Source of the DNA: Akkermansiaceae bacterium
GTDB lineage: Bacteria > Verrucomicrobiota > Verrucomicrobiia > Verrucomicrobiales > Akkermansiaceae
Direction: 5' to 3'
Assembly: GCA_024233135.1 (NCBI GenBank)
Contig: JACKPZ010000007.1
Coordinates: 134,382 to 198,381, forward strand
Length of the DNA stretch: 64,000 nucleotides
Part shown: in pieces, positions 27,716 to 38,452 of the stretch
How positions within the stretch are numbered: the first letter of the stretch is position 1
Layout of the letters: every line of letters begins with the position of its first letter
Notes under the pieces: generated by a model
Told to the model about the DNA's origin: nothing
Database searches by the model: none
Seen by the model: the letters and a program-made list of their open reading frames with translations, nothing else
Made by a program: the position numbers and the translations under genes

Positions 27716-28449
27716 GCGCCATTTACGAGACCGACAAGCTGCTCGCCGAGTATCTGCTGTTCCACTACGGGGCGGACGACGAGATCCTGCCGCCGGACGA
27801 ATCATGGCCGGACGGGATGCGTGCGGCGCTCGGGTTTCCCGTCCGCACCGTCCGCCACTTCCAATCCACACCGGCCGGACGCGGGCTCGATCTCGGGTGC
27901 GCCGTCGGCCGCTCCGCCTGCGAGATGGCGCGAAGCTGCGGCGAGGTGGTCGGCATTGATTTCTCCCACACCTTCATCCGGGCGGCAGCGGCGATCGCCG
28001 GCGGAGCGGCGTTGCCCTATCAGCGGACGGAGGAGGGGAGTGGATCGACGCCGCTCGAAGCGATCCTTCCGGCGGGGGTCGATGGCGTGCGGCTGGATTT
28101 CCGCCAAGGCGACGCGATGGACCTGCCGGAGGATCTCGGTGTTTTCGACCGCGTCCACGCCGCCAATCTGCTTTGCAGGCTGCCACGTCCGGGGCTGCTG
28201 TTAGGCCGGCTGCCGTCGCTCGTGAAACCCGGTGGCGAACTGGTGCTGGCGACACCGTGCACGTGGCTCGAGGAATTCACGCCACTGGCGAACTGGCCGC
28301 GGCCGGATACCTTTGGCTGGCTCAAGGAGATGCTCGAACCGTCATTCACGCTGATGGATCGCACGGACGAGCCGTTTCTGATCCGCGAGACGGCCCGCAA
28401 GTTCCAGTGGACCCGCTCGCTGCTGACCGTGTGGCGGCGGAACGGTTAG
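27712..28449 (+). CDS. Putative 4-mercaptohistidine N1-methyltransferase (OvoA C-terminal type), stand-alone
   Basis: A 245-residue class I methyltransferase. It starts with YETDKLLAEYLLFHYG, has the SAM motif LDLGCAVGRSACEMAR and EVVGIDFSHTFIRAA, then VHAANLLCRLPRP, LATPCTWLEEFTPL, and ends FLIRETARKFQWTRSLLTVW. All of these correspond to the C-terminal methyltransferase of OvoA, which makes ovothiol A from 5-thiohistidine; fused OvoA proteins carry it after a sulfoxide synthase. No such synthase (DinB plus FGE-like domains) is in this window. The gene overlaps the EF-hand gene and its end overlaps convergent tsaB by 4 bp. Confidence 0.8.
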   Translation: MSAIYETDKLLAEYLLFHYGADDEILPPDESWPDGMRAALGFPVRTVRHFQSTPAGRGLDLGCAVGRSACEMARSCGEVVGIDFSHTFIRAAAAIAGGAALPYQRTEEGSGSTPLEAILPAGVDGVRLDFRQGDAMDLPEDLGVFDRVHAANLLCRLPRPGLLLGRLPSLVKPGGELVLATPCTWLEEFTPLANWPRPDTFGWLKEMLEPSFTLMDRTDEPFLIRETARKFQWTRSLLTVWRRNG

Positions 28450-29120
28450 ACGGACTCCTTCGGCGTCCACCACGGACGTTTCGCGGGAGTGATGTGCGGC
28501 GGTTTCAGATAGAGCGGCTGGGGAGGAGCCGCTGCGTAGGCTTCGCGTTCGGCTTCCGGCGTGGCGGACCAGACGCGCCAGAGACCCGCGGCATCGGGAA
28601 ACTCCAGCTGGATCCGGCCGCCGCCCGCGGGGTAGCGTGATGGATCTTCGAAGCTGATCACCGGCAGATCCGGCGACTCCGCGAGAGCCGCCTCGAAACC
28701 ACCCGCATCACAGAGCGCCGGCTCGGATTTCATCGAGTGGTTCCCGATTTCCGCGAGCCAATAACTGCCGCGGCGCGCGTCGCCAACCGCCAGACAACGT
28801 CCGCCGTCCACCGCGGAAGGGACGGCCAGCACCGACGGCAGCGCGACCACCGGGCACCCGGACGCGATCGCCACGCCCTGCGCGGCGGCGATGCCCACGC
28901 GGGTGCCGCTGTAACTTCCGGGACCGCTGCCGACGAGGACCAGCCCGATGTTTCCGCGGGCGCGGGACGAGAGCAGCTCATCCAGTGGCCCGAAAAGCAG
29001 CGCGTTGTGATTGCGATCGCTGTGAAAGGTCCGCTGCTCAATGGATCCATTCGGCGACACGAGCGCCACCGAAGCGTGGGGCGTCGATGTTTCCAGAACC
29101 AACGTGAAGGCGGCGGCCAT
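28446..29120 (-). CDS. tsaB: tRNA threonylcarbamoyladenosine biosynthesis protein TsaB
   Basis: A 224-residue ASKHA-fold protein, the scaffold partner of TsaD in the t6A37 pathway. It has VLETSTPHASVAL, HNALLFGPLDELL at residues 38-50 and the signature GPGSYSGTRVGIAAAQGVA from residue 66. The C-terminal half is the variable TsaB lobe. The length is normal. It is convergent with the methyltransferase gene and lies 48 bp downstream of ald on the same strand. Confidence 0.9.
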   Translation of the reverse strand: MAAAFTLVLETSTPHASVALVSPNGSIEQRTFHSDRNHNALLFGPLDELLSSRARGNIGLVLVGSGPGSYSGTRVGIAAAQGVAIASGCPVVALPSVLAVPSAVDGGRCLAVGDARRGSYWLAEIGNHSMKSEPALCDAGGFEAALAESPDLPVISFEDPSRYPAGGGRIQLEFPDAAGLWRVWSATPEAEREAYAAAPPQPLYLKPPHITPAKRPWWTPKESV

Positions 29121-29168
29121 GCGCGAGACTATCCCGGCGAATCCGACTCCCGCCAGACCTTTGCACGC

Positions 29169-30293
29169 TCACATTCCGCGGATCGCCTCAGTGGGGTCGA
29201 TCGTTTCGATCCCATGCGCGCGGCCGACCGGTGCGCAGGTGAGTTTCCCTCCGAGCGTGTTGACCGCGCTCGCGAACTCCGGGCGAAGCTTGCACGCGCC
29301 CGCGAGTCCTTCGTTGGCGAGCAGCATGACCCAGCGATGTGTCACGTTGGTGAGAGCCTGGGTCGAGGTGCGCGGATACGCGCCGGGCATGTTGGCGACG
29401 CAGTAGTGCAGCACACCTTCCTCGACGAAGGTCGGATCGCCGTGGGTCGTCGGGCGTGTGGTTTCGGCGCAGCCGCCCTGGTCCACCGCGATGTCCACGA
29501 ACACGGAACCGGGACTCATCATGGCGAGCATCTCGCGGGTGATCAGTTTCGGCGCGGCGGCGCCGGGGACCAGCACCGCGCCGATGATGAGATCCACCCG
29601 CGGCAGCATGTCGGCGATGTTCGCCTCGGTGGAATAGAGCGTGTGCGCGCCCTCCATCGTGATGTCGAGAAAACGCATGCGCTCGAAATCGACCTCGAGG
29701 ATGGTCACGTCCGCGCCGATGCCGGTGGCGACGCGCGCCGCGTTCACGCCGGCGGTGCCGCCGCCGATGACCATCACCCGCCCGGGCGCCACGCCCGGCA
29801 CACCACCTAACAAAATGCCGCGTCCGCCGGTGTGGTTCGCGAGGTGATAGGAGCCTACGATGGACGACATGCGCCCCGCGATCTCGCTCATCGGCTCGAG
29901 CAGGGGCAGCCGGCCGTTGATCGAGAGCGTTTCATAGGCGACGCCGGTGCAGCCGCTTTCCATCAGCCCTTCGGTGAGCTTCTTGTCGGCGGCCAGGTGC
30001 AGATAGGTGAAAAGCGTGTGGTGCGGCCGGAGCATCGCGATCTCCGAGGCCTGCGGTTCCTTCACCTTGACGATGATCTCCGCGCGCTCGAACACCTCCG
30101 CGGCGGTGGAGGCGATCTCGGCTCCGGCGGCTTCATACTCGGCATCGAGGTAACTCGCGCCCGTGCCGGCGGAGGCCTCGACCACCACGCGGTGGCCGGC
30201 TTTCACGAGGTCCGATGCGGCCCCGGGTGTGAGTGCGACGCGGTTTTCCTGTGCCTTGATTTCTTTCGGCACTCCGATGGTGGAGGAATTCAT
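29169..30293 (-). CDS. ald: Alanine dehydrogenase
   Basis: A 374-residue NAD-dependent enzyme converting L-alanine and pyruvate. It starts GVPKEIKAQENRVALTPG, with substrate residues (Arg of NRVA, Lys in VKVKEPQ), His in LFTYLHLAAD and the Rossmann loop VMVIGGGTAGVNAARVATG. The C-terminal DQGGCAETTRPTTH and TQALTNVT segments are typical. The length matches Ald (about 370). The ATG at 30293 is preceded by a purine-rich stretch. Confidence 0.93.
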   Translation of the reverse strand: MNSSTIGVPKEIKAQENRVALTPGAASDLVKAGHRVVVEASAGTGASYLDAEYEAAGAEIASTAAEVFERAEIIVKVKEPQASEIAMLRPHHTLFTYLHLAADKKLTEGLMESGCTGVAYETLSINGRLPLLEPMSEIAGRMSSIVGSYHLANHTGGRGILLGGVPGVAPGRVMVIGGGTAGVNAARVATGIGADVTILEVDFERMRFLDITMEGAHTLYSTEANIADMLPRVDLIIGAVLVPGAAAPKLITREMLAMMSPGSVFVDIAVDQGGCAETTRPTTHGDPTFVEEGVLHYCVANMPGAYPRTSTQALTNVTHRWVMLLANEGLAGACKLRPEFASAVNTLGGKLTCAPVGRAHGIETIDPTEAIRGM

Positions 30294-30391
30294 GAATGCG
30301 ATGGGATGGGATTCAGATCAAACAAACGACAAACCCATCCCCACAGATCCGGGGACCGGGTGGCAAGGGGATTCCGCGCTCCGTGCGGATT

Positions 30392-31327
30392 TCACGGCGA
30401 TTCGCCGAGTCCGGTGAGTTCGCGATCGGTCAGCAGCAACGAGAAACCGCGGGACGCGGCACCGTCGATGGATCTTTTCCGGGCGTCCGCCTTGTTCCCA
30501 TACTCGATCACGAAGACCGGTTTCGTGCCTCTGAGTTTCTTGAGAAAGCCGAGCCGGTATTTCGTCTCGCCTCGATTCTGCCGGCGATTGCCGTCGGTGA
30601 ACAAATCCTCGATGCCGATCGCGCTGATCGTTTTCCGATAGTGCGATTTCGCCAGCAACTGCGGGCCGTTCTGCGGAACGATGAGGAAACCACGGCGCTT
30701 TTTCCGCGTCTGCACCGCGATGCGGGAAACCCATCGCACCATGTCGCTCCGGTAGCTGCGCCCGGTCGCGGGATTGATGCGGTTGTCGATCCAGGCGTCC
30801 TTCTCCGGATCGTATTCGAAACCCTCAAACGCATCGACAATGTCCAGATAAACGCCATCGAAGCCGGACTTCCGGATCTTGTCCGTTTCGCGGAGGATGA
30901 TCCGCTGCCAGTCCTTGTCCCAATAGCGGACCCGGTAGTTTCCTTCCCAGTTCGGGTTTTCCCCCAGCAGCCAGTCCGGTGCGCCCGCATCCGGTGTGCC
31001 GTCCTTGTCTGCGTCCCATTCCCTGCGCCAATACGACCGGTAGTCCTCCGCCTCGCCGATGGATAGATAGGCGATCACCTTGCGTCCGGATTTGCCCGCG
31101 CGGATGGTGGCGATCTCGCTCTTCTTCCAGCGGCCGCCCGCGCCGCCGGTGAAAAACGCGTCGAGCACGATCCGGTCGCGCCCGCAGCCGGCGAGCATCT
31201 CGACCACCTTCCCGCGGCTGCCGGCGAGATTCTCCGCCTGTAGCACATAGGCGAGCGTCGGCCGCGCGGCGGACGCATCCACCGCGGCGAAGAGGAAACC
31301 CAGCGCCAGTACAAGACCTCGGAACAT
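30392..31327 (-). CDS. Secreted endo-alpha-1,4-polygalactosaminidase-like glycosidase (GH114 type)
   Basis: A 311-residue protein from the ATG at 31327, with a signal peptide (MFRGLVLALGFLFAAVDASA). The TIM-barrel motifs are KVIAYLSIGEAEDYRSYWR (Glu probably catalytic), GFDGVYLDIVDAFEGF (Asp) and NGPQLL near the end, the order found in GH114 and related proteins. Those enzymes cut galactosaminogalactan-type polymers. The start is chosen at the signal peptide; the frame is open further upstream. It lies 98 bp before ald. Confidence 0.72.
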   Translation of the reverse strand: MFRGLVLALGFLFAAVDASAARPTLAYVLQAENLAGSRGKVVEMLAGCGRDRIVLDAFFTGGAGGRWKKSEIATIRAGKSGRKVIAYLSIGEAEDYRSYWRREWDADKDGTPDAGAPDWLLGENPNWEGNYRVRYWDKDWQRIILRETDKIRKSGFDGVYLDIVDAFEGFEYDPEKDAWIDNRINPATGRSYRSDMVRWVSRIAVQTRKKRRGFLIVPQNGPQLLAKSHYRKTISAIGIEDLFTDGNRRQNRGETKYRLGFLKKLRGTKPVFVIEYGNKADARKRSIDGAASRGFSLLLTDRELTGLGESP

Positions 31328-31417
31328 CGAGGAATCATGGCCCGTCGGCGGATTTCCACAAGCCCGCGCTTGCCGCAAAATCCTCGCATCCACCGCGCTT
31401 TCATGTAATCTCCCGCC

Positions 31418-31645
31418 ATGGACGACCGGATCGCCGACGACGCCCTCTTCGCCCTCAAGGCGAAGGTGCGGCAGGCCCGCGCCATGTCGGCACAGATGAA
31501 GTTCCGGGCCGGCGCCGACTTGTTCGAGGAAGCGTGCTTGTGGACGATGGCCGGTATCAAGGCGCGCATGCCGAATGCATCGGAACAGGAGCGGCTGGAT
31601 CAACTCAAACGACAATTGAAGTTCAGGGAGGCGGCGATGCGATGA
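31418..31645 (+). CDS. Small helical protein coupled to a nucleotidyltransferase gene
   Basis: A 75-residue, almost entirely helical protein (MDDRIADDALFALKAKVRQA, ending RQLKFREAAMR). It shows no recognised domain. Its TGA overlaps the ATG of the next gene (ATGA at 31642-31645), which indicates coupled translation. The pairing of a small helical protein with a nucleotidyltransferase-like protein recalls toxin-antitoxin pairs such as HEPN-MNT or AbiEi-AbiEii, but HEPN residues (RxxxxH) are absent. Role unknown. Confidence 0.55.
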   Translation: MDDRIADDALFALKAKVRQARAMSAQMKFRAGADLFEEACLWTMAGIKARMPNASEQERLDQLKRQLKFREAAMR

Positions 31646-32217
31646 GCGGGACAGACTCGTTGCTATGCCTGATCGAAGCGTTCCATCGTGCGGAGATTCC
31701 CTACATGGTTGTCGGATCCTATTCCTCCAATTTCTACGGGATCCCCCGGCTCACCAAGGATGCGGATTTGGTGGTTCATCTGGATTCGGACGAATGGTCG
31801 AAACTCCCGACGATCCTTCCGGAAGGAATCGAAATGGAAGCGCAGATGGGTTTTGAACTCGTCACTGCGACACGGCGGGAGCTGCTCCGAGTGAAGGACA
31901 GTCTGTTTCAGATCGAGTTGTTCCGACTGAGTGATGATTCGCACGACCAATCCCGATTCCTGCGACGCAGGCGGGAGGAGATCCTCCCGGGTCACACTGT
32001 CTTTCTGCCGACCGCAGAGGACGTGATCGTTCAGAAACTCCGCTGGTGTGTCGGCGCGAAGCGTCCGAATGACTATGCGGACTCTGTCGCAGTGATGCAG
32101 GTTCAAGGAAGATCTCTCGATTGGTCCTACATCGAACAATGGTGCGGCGAACACGGAACGATGGATGTGCTCGCCGAAGCGAAGGCCGAGGCCTCGCAGG
32201 TGTGGGAAGACGATTGA
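31642..32217 (+). CDS. Nucleotidyltransferase-fold protein
   Basis: A 191-residue protein. Near the N-terminus it has MVVGSYSSNFYGIPRLTKDADLVVHL. This matches the nucleotidyltransferase pattern GS followed by a DxD metal pair (here D-A-D), as in MNT and AbiEii-type proteins. Further on, LPTAEDVIVQKLRWCVGAKR is like the conserved Lys-containing helix of such families. It is coupled by a 4-bp overlap to the small helical protein. Likely an AMP- or other nucleotide-transferring enzyme, possibly part of a two-gene toxin-antitoxin-like unit. Confidence 0.65.
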   Translation: MSGTDSLLCLIEAFHRAEIPYMVVGSYSSNFYGIPRLTKDADLVVHLDSDEWSKLPTILPEGIEMEAQMGFELVTATRRELLRVKDSLFQIELFRLSDDSHDQSRFLRRRREEILPGHTVFLPTAEDVIVQKLRWCVGAKRPNDYADSVAVMQVQGRSLDWSYIEQWCGEHGTMDVLAEAKAEASQVWEDD

Positions 32218-32233
32218 TTGGGGAGGCGCTTCG

Positions 32234-34207
<1,974 letters not shown>

Positions 34208-34271
34208 CGGGCGCGGAGCTTGCACGGCGATGCCGGGGGGTCAAGCCCGGGACCGCGCGGACCGTCTGGCT

Positions 34272-34820
34272 TCAGCCGCCGCAGGAAACGGTTTCCTCAT
34301 CCCGGTCCCACGCCTTCAGGAAGGCTTCGATCTCCACGAGCATCGCGTCGCAGGCCTTGTTCCACTTCGCCGCGCCCCGCAGCACCATGGCGGACTCACG
34401 AAGGCCGGTGAACCGGATCTCTTCGGCGCCGGCGGCGCGGAGCTCGCGCAGCTCGGCCCGGAGCTTCTCGAAAAACGCGAGTTCGAAGCCGTTGCCCGCT
34501 TCCATCGCCGCATGCACCAGCGAGAAGGTCACCGGCGGCGCCAGCGGCTCCAGCTTCTCGGCGATGTGGGCGCAGCCGATTTTCTCCAGCATCGCACGCA
34601 CGCGGTCGAACAGCTCGTCGAGTCGCATCAGACGCAGCGGACACTTCGTTTCGAGATACTTCTCCACACCTCCGCGGATGTCCTCGACGAAGGGGAAATT
34701 CTCGATCTCCGCGGCGATGGCGGCGCGCCGGATGGCATGGTCCAGCCATGCGACATCGTAGTCGACGACCTGATGTCGTCCGACTTGGATTGCGGGGCGG
34801 TTGCCGATGAAGGAAATCAA
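34272..34820 (-). CDS. Hypothetical protein downstream of nrdR
   Basis: A 182-residue protein starting at a TTG at 34820; later starts are possible. It is predicted mainly helical, with RRAAIAAEIENFPFVEDIRG, VEKYLETKCPLRLMRLDELF and a C-terminal KACDAMLVEIEAFLKAWDRD. I do not recognise it. It lies 64 bp after nrdR on the same strand and could be co-transcribed. The Cys residues are scattered and form no zinc site. Conservation in relatives beside nrdR would be informative. Confidence 0.6.
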   Translation of the reverse strand: MISFIGNRPAIQVGRHQVVDYDVAWLDHAIRRAAIAAEIENFPFVEDIRGGVEKYLETKCPLRLMRLDELFDRVRAMLEKIGCAHIAEKLEPLAPPVTFSLVHAAMEAGNGFELAFFEKLRAELRELRAAGAEEIRFTGLRESAMVLRGAAKWNKACDAMLVEIEAFLKAWDRDEETVSCGG

Positions 34821-34884
34821 ATGGAGGCGGGGGCGGTGGTGGCGGTGTGGAAGATGGAGGGGGGCATGTGCCGGGGGAAACGTG

Positions 34885-35376
34885 TCAGTCCTTGAACAGG
34901 CGGCGCTGCAGGGGATCGCGGGCGGCGCGGCGGGCGAGGGACTGGATCTCCTGGATGAACTCGTTGACGTCCTCGAACTGGCGGTAGACCGATACGTAGC
35001 GGACGTAGGCGACCGGATCGATCTGGTGCAGCTTGTCCATCACCTTCACGCCGATGACGTTGGACGGCACTTCGCTGAGGTGGTCCTTGTGCAGCTCGGT
35101 GAGAATCTCCTCCACGGCGCGGTCGAGACGGTCCATCGAGACCGGGCGTTTCTCGCAGGCCTTCACGAGTCCGCTCATCAGTTTCTCGCGGTTGAGGGCC
35201 TCGCGGGTGCCGTCGCGTTTCACCACGCGGAGCTCGGTGCGCTCGATCTGCTCGTAGGTCGTGTAGCGGTAGCCGCATCGCAGGCACTCGCGCCGACGCC
35301 GGATCGTCGTCCCGTCCTTCGAGGACCGGGAGTCGAGTACCTTGTCTTTGAGGGAACCACATTGCACGCAACGCAT
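34885..35376 (-). CDS. nrdR: Transcriptional repressor NrdR
   Basis: A 163-residue regulator of ribonucleotide reductase genes. The N-terminal zinc ribbon has C3, C6, C31 and C34 (MRCVQCGSLKDKVLDSRSS, then ECLRCGYRYTTYE). The ATP-cone follows from about residue 47 (ELRVVKRDGTREALNREKL) to YVRYVSVYRQFEDVNEF. It binds NrdR boxes when charged with dATP/ATP. The length (about 150-160) is right. No ribonucleotide reductase gene is in the window. Confidence 0.96.
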   Translation of the reverse strand: MRCVQCGSLKDKVLDSRSSKDGTTIRRRRECLRCGYRYTTYEQIERTELRVVKRDGTREALNREKLMSGLVKACEKRPVSMDRLDRAVEEILTELHKDHLSEVPSNVIGVKVMDKLHQIDPVAYVRYVSVYRQFEDVNEFIQEIQSLARRAARDPLQRRLFKD

Positions 35377-35576
35377 TGGAGGACTTCTTGGGAAGCGACG
35401 GATGGCAGGGTAATCATACTAGTGGTAGCGTCAATGCGAAAACTATGGCAGATTTAGTAGATCGCCGGCAATGGTCGGCCACCGCGAAGCAATCGTTTTG
35501 AAAAGTGGGGACGCGGGCCGCGGCCCCGTCGTGATCCCGGGCCGAAGTTTTTGAAGATCCTCCCGTTGGTCACCGC

Positions 35577-36167
35577 TCAGGATGCGGTCCCGGCGGAGGT
35601 CTCCGGCTTTTCTTCTTTGAGACCGCTGATGAAAAGCAGGGCCGCGGCGATGCAGATGCAGGAGTCCGCCACATTGAAGGCCGGCCACCAGCCGCCGCTC
35701 GCGGGCACGATCTTGTCGTAGAGCGGCAGTTTGAATGCCAGGAAATCGACCACGTAGCCGTTGGACAAACGTTCCCAGAACGAAGCGGACTTGATGTCGA
35801 CCAGCAGAAAGCCCTGGACCAGCCGGTCGGTTAGATTGCCGAAGATGCCCGAGACGAGCAGGGCCACGGCGATTTTCGCGAGCTTGTGGGCGAAGAGGCC
35901 GCGTTTCCAGAAGAAGGTGATCAGCGACAACGCCACCAGCGGCACGATCAGGAACACGACCGGCGCCCATGCGGTGCCGTTGCCGAAGCCGAAGGCCACG
36001 CCCTGGTTGTGGACGCGCACGAGGTGGAAGAAATCCTCCACCACGATGATGGCGGCATACGAGTCCTCCCATGGCGGCGGAAACCGGTGGATCGTCCAGA
36101 ACTTCGTGATCTGATCGATCACGTAGAGCGGCAGCGAGAGGCCGAGAAGGAGGCGTGGCAGGGTCAT
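35577..36167 (-). CDS. lspA: Lipoprotein signal peptidase II
   Basis: A 196-residue membrane aspartic protease that cuts prolipoproteins after lipidation. The ATG at 36167 is used. Helix 1 holds LYVIDQITKFWTI. The conserved regions include RVHNQGVAFGFGNG (residues 51-63), GIFGNLTDRL, and the two catalytic Asp: D141 in YVVDFLAF and D168 in FNVADSCICIA. The many lipoproteins of this genome need it. A loop of about 20 residues between the last two motifs is longer than in E. coli. It is divergent from the beta-helix protein. Confidence 0.92.
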   Translation of the reverse strand: MTLPRLLLGLSLPLYVIDQITKFWTIHRFPPPWEDSYAAIIVVEDFFHLVRVHNQGVAFGFGNGTAWAPVVFLIVPLVALSLITFFWKRGLFAHKLAKIAVALLVSGIFGNLTDRLVQGFLLVDIKSASFWERLSNGYVVDFLAFKLPLYDKIVPASGGWWPAFNVADSCICIAAALLFISGLKEEKPETSAGTAS

Positions 36168-36353
36168 GGATATCGGGTTCCGCGGAACCTGAAAGACGCG
36201 GAGGGAGGCCGCAAGCGCCAATGCCGCACAGTGTTTTTCCCGCTGCCTCTGGTGCGTTGCAATGTCCCGCGGGAAGCACTAGCTTTGCTTGCTCCGGGCA
36301 AGCGGGTGGACCCGCCGCTTGGGTGATGGTCCGCGTTTCTCCGCCCGGCAAAC

Positions 36354-36360
36354 AAGGAGG
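36354..36360 (+). promoter_or_regulatory. Strong ribosome-binding site for the Pmp-like gene
   Basis: The bases aaggagg lie 4-5 nt before the ATG at 36365 and set that start rather than the in-frame GTG upstream. Most other genes here have weaker sites. Confidence 0.75.
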
Positions 36361-36364
36361 ACAC

Positions 36365-38446
36365 ATGAAAACAAAAGTCGCTTGCCGGCTCGCGATCGCA
36401 GCGGGGCTGGCGTGGCTGCCCGTCCCGACGCTTCGCGCCGGGCTCGTCAACGGGAGCTTCGAGTCGGGACTCGATGGTTGGGAGTCCGGCGGAAACGTGA
36501 CGGTGGAGAGCGGCTCTCCCTACGCGCCGACCGATGGCTCTTCGCTCGTCGCGTTCAACGCGATGAACCTGCCGCCGAACGGCTGGATCCGCCAGAACGC
36601 GGCGGTCGTCGCCGGGCGCGACCACCTGCTGGCCTTCGACATCGGCAATCTCGGCTACGCCTATGCGCCGCAGCGCATCCGCATCCGTGTGACCGAGGAA
36701 ACACCGGGCGGGACTTCCGCTTTGATCGACAAGACGCTCGACCTCCCCGGGACGACAGGCGGCGCGACCTTGTGGTCGCCGCTGCAGGGTCTGGGGTTCA
36801 CCCCCACCACCGAGGCGGTGACGGTGAGGTTCGACGATGTCTCCGCATCCACCACCGGACTCGACCTCGTGCTCGACAACGTCCGGCTGTTCAAACAACT
36901 CACCCACGTCGAAGTGACGACGGATCTCGATGAGGATGACGGGGCGCTCGGCCTCGGCACGGGAAACTCGCTGCGCGAAGTGCTGCAATATGTCTCCACC
37001 CATCCGGAAGTGGATGAGATCCGGTTTTCGATCGCGCGCGACCGATACGACATCCTCCTCGAGCACGGCGAACTGCGGGTGGAAACCCCGGTCATCATCG
37101 ATGCGGCCGGTTCCGGCGTGGCGGTCACCCTCGACGCCGGCGGGAACTCACGGGTCATGCGCATCAGCTGCGATGGCGAGGCACAACTGCTCGGCGTGAC
37201 CCTGCGCGGCGGTGCCGCGGCGGATGACGGCGGCGGTCTTCGGATCGACTCCGGCCCGGAGCAAACCGCTTTTCCCGACGTGACCATGCGGGACTGCGTG
37301 GTGGAGGACTGCGGCAGCGCCGGCTCGGGAGGCGGCGTGGCCGTGCTCGTGGGGAATCTCGATTGCGAGTCCACCCGCATTCTCCGCAACCGCGCGGCCG
37401 GCAATGGCGGTGGAACGACAAGCTTTCTGGACATCGTGGGTTTCGACGGCTGCGAGTTCTCGGAAAACCGCGCCGGTGGTGATGGCGGCGCTGTGTTCGC
37501 ACTCCTCAGCAAGCTCACCCTTGACCGCTCGACCCTCAGCTCGAACCGTGCGTGCGGCGCGGGCGGAGCGATCCATTCGCACGCCGCCGGAGCACCCTAC
37601 AAAAGTGGATACCTCATTTCTTCAAACTCCACCTTCACCGGCAACCGCTCCCTCGATCCCGGACAAGCGGTGTATTCTTTCGGCGTCTGCTCGTTCGTGC
37701 ATTGCACCATGGTGGCCAATGGCGAAGACCCGGGGACGATTCACTCCGCGGAAGGAAGCGTGCACCTGCTCAACTCGATCGTTGCGACCACGGGCGGTGA
37801 CGCGGTCACGGGAAACACGCCCATCCTCGAAGGCGTCAACTGGCTTTCCGGCGACCCGATGCTCGCGCCGCTCGCGGACTACGGCGGCGGCACGCCCACG
37901 AGGCCGCCGTTGCCCGGTTCGCCGGTGATCGACGCCGCATCGGCGGAACCCGGCATCCCGCCGACGGACCAACGCAACGCACCGCGGCCATCCGGGCCGC
38001 TTCCCGACATCGGGGCCGTCGAAGCGTTTCCCTTCTCGCAACTGGCACCATGGGATGCCGACGGAGACGGTGTGGACGACCGGATCGAACCCGCCTACGG
38101 GCTGACGGTCGGCGTGGATGACAGCCAGGCCGATGGCGACCACGATGGTTCCACCGACGCCGAGGAATTGGCGAACATGACCGATCCGCGCGATCCGTCG
38201 AGCCGGCTCCGCATTCTCTCGATCACACCGGTGGAACCTTTCGATCCGTCCACCCATCCGGAGTTTGACATCCGTTTTCCGAGTTTCCCCGGCCTCCGGT
38301 ATTCCGTCGAGTGCGATGCAAACGCGGCGTTTCTCCCCGGCACCTGCCGCGAGTGGAGCCTCGGAACGGCAACCGGACCGGAAACCTCGGCCCGCGTGCT
38401 GCTGGAGCCGGAGCACGATTTCGTCCGCGTCCGGCGCGACCCGTGA
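36365..38446 (+). CDS. Secreted right-handed beta-helix protein with Pmp-like repeats and Ca-binding tail
   Basis: A 693-residue protein with signal peptide (ACRLAIAAGLAWLPVPTLRA). An N-terminal DUF642/carbohydrate-binding-like domain (LVNGSFESGLDGWESGGNVT) is followed by a beta-helix. The helix repeats Gly-Gly plus aliphatic and FxxN motifs: CEFSENRAGGDGGAVFAL, then CGAGGAIHSH and STFTGNRS, as in chlamydial polymorphic outer-membrane proteins. The C-terminus has a thrombospondin-3-like DADGDGVDDRIE and DGDHDGSTDAEELAN calcium loops. There is no autotransporter barrel, so it is probably secreted or surface-attached by another system. Confidence 0.78.
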   Translation: MKTKVACRLAIAAGLAWLPVPTLRAGLVNGSFESGLDGWESGGNVTVESGSPYAPTDGSSLVAFNAMNLPPNGWIRQNAAVVAGRDHLLAFDIGNLGYAYAPQRIRIRVTEETPGGTSALIDKTLDLPGTTGGATLWSPLQGLGFTPTTEAVTVRFDDVSASTTGLDLVLDNVRLFKQLTHVEVTTDLDEDDGALGLGTGNSLREVLQYVSTHPEVDEIRFSIARDRYDILLEHGELRVETPVIIDAAGSGVAVTLDAGGNSRVMRISCDGEAQLLGVTLRGGAAADDGGGLRIDSGPEQTAFPDVTMRDCVVEDCGSAGSGGGVAVLVGNLDCESTRILRNRAAGNGGGTTSFLDIVGFDGCEFSENRAGGDGGAVFALLSKLTLDRSTLSSNRACGAGGAIHSHAAGAPYKSGYLISSNSTFTGNRSLDPGQAVYSFGVCSFVHCTMVANGEDPGTIHSAEGSVHLLNSIVATTGGDAVTGNTPILEGVNWLSGDPMLAPLADYGGGTPTRPPLPGSPVIDAASAEPGIPPTDQRNAPRPSGPLPDIGAVEAFPFSQLAPWDADGDGVDDRIEPAYGLTVGVDDSQADGDHDGSTDAEELANMTDPRDPSSRLRILSITPVEPFDPSTHPEFDIRFPSFPGLRYSVECDANAAFLPGTCREWSLGTATGPETSARVLLEPEHDFVRVRRDP

Positions 38447-38452
38447 CGCGGA

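Noticed and set aside
35377..35576. NrdR boxes in the spacer upstream of nrdR
   Set aside because: The AT-rich stretch at 35410-35460 has no pair of sequences close to the known box, so autoregulation cannot be claimed.
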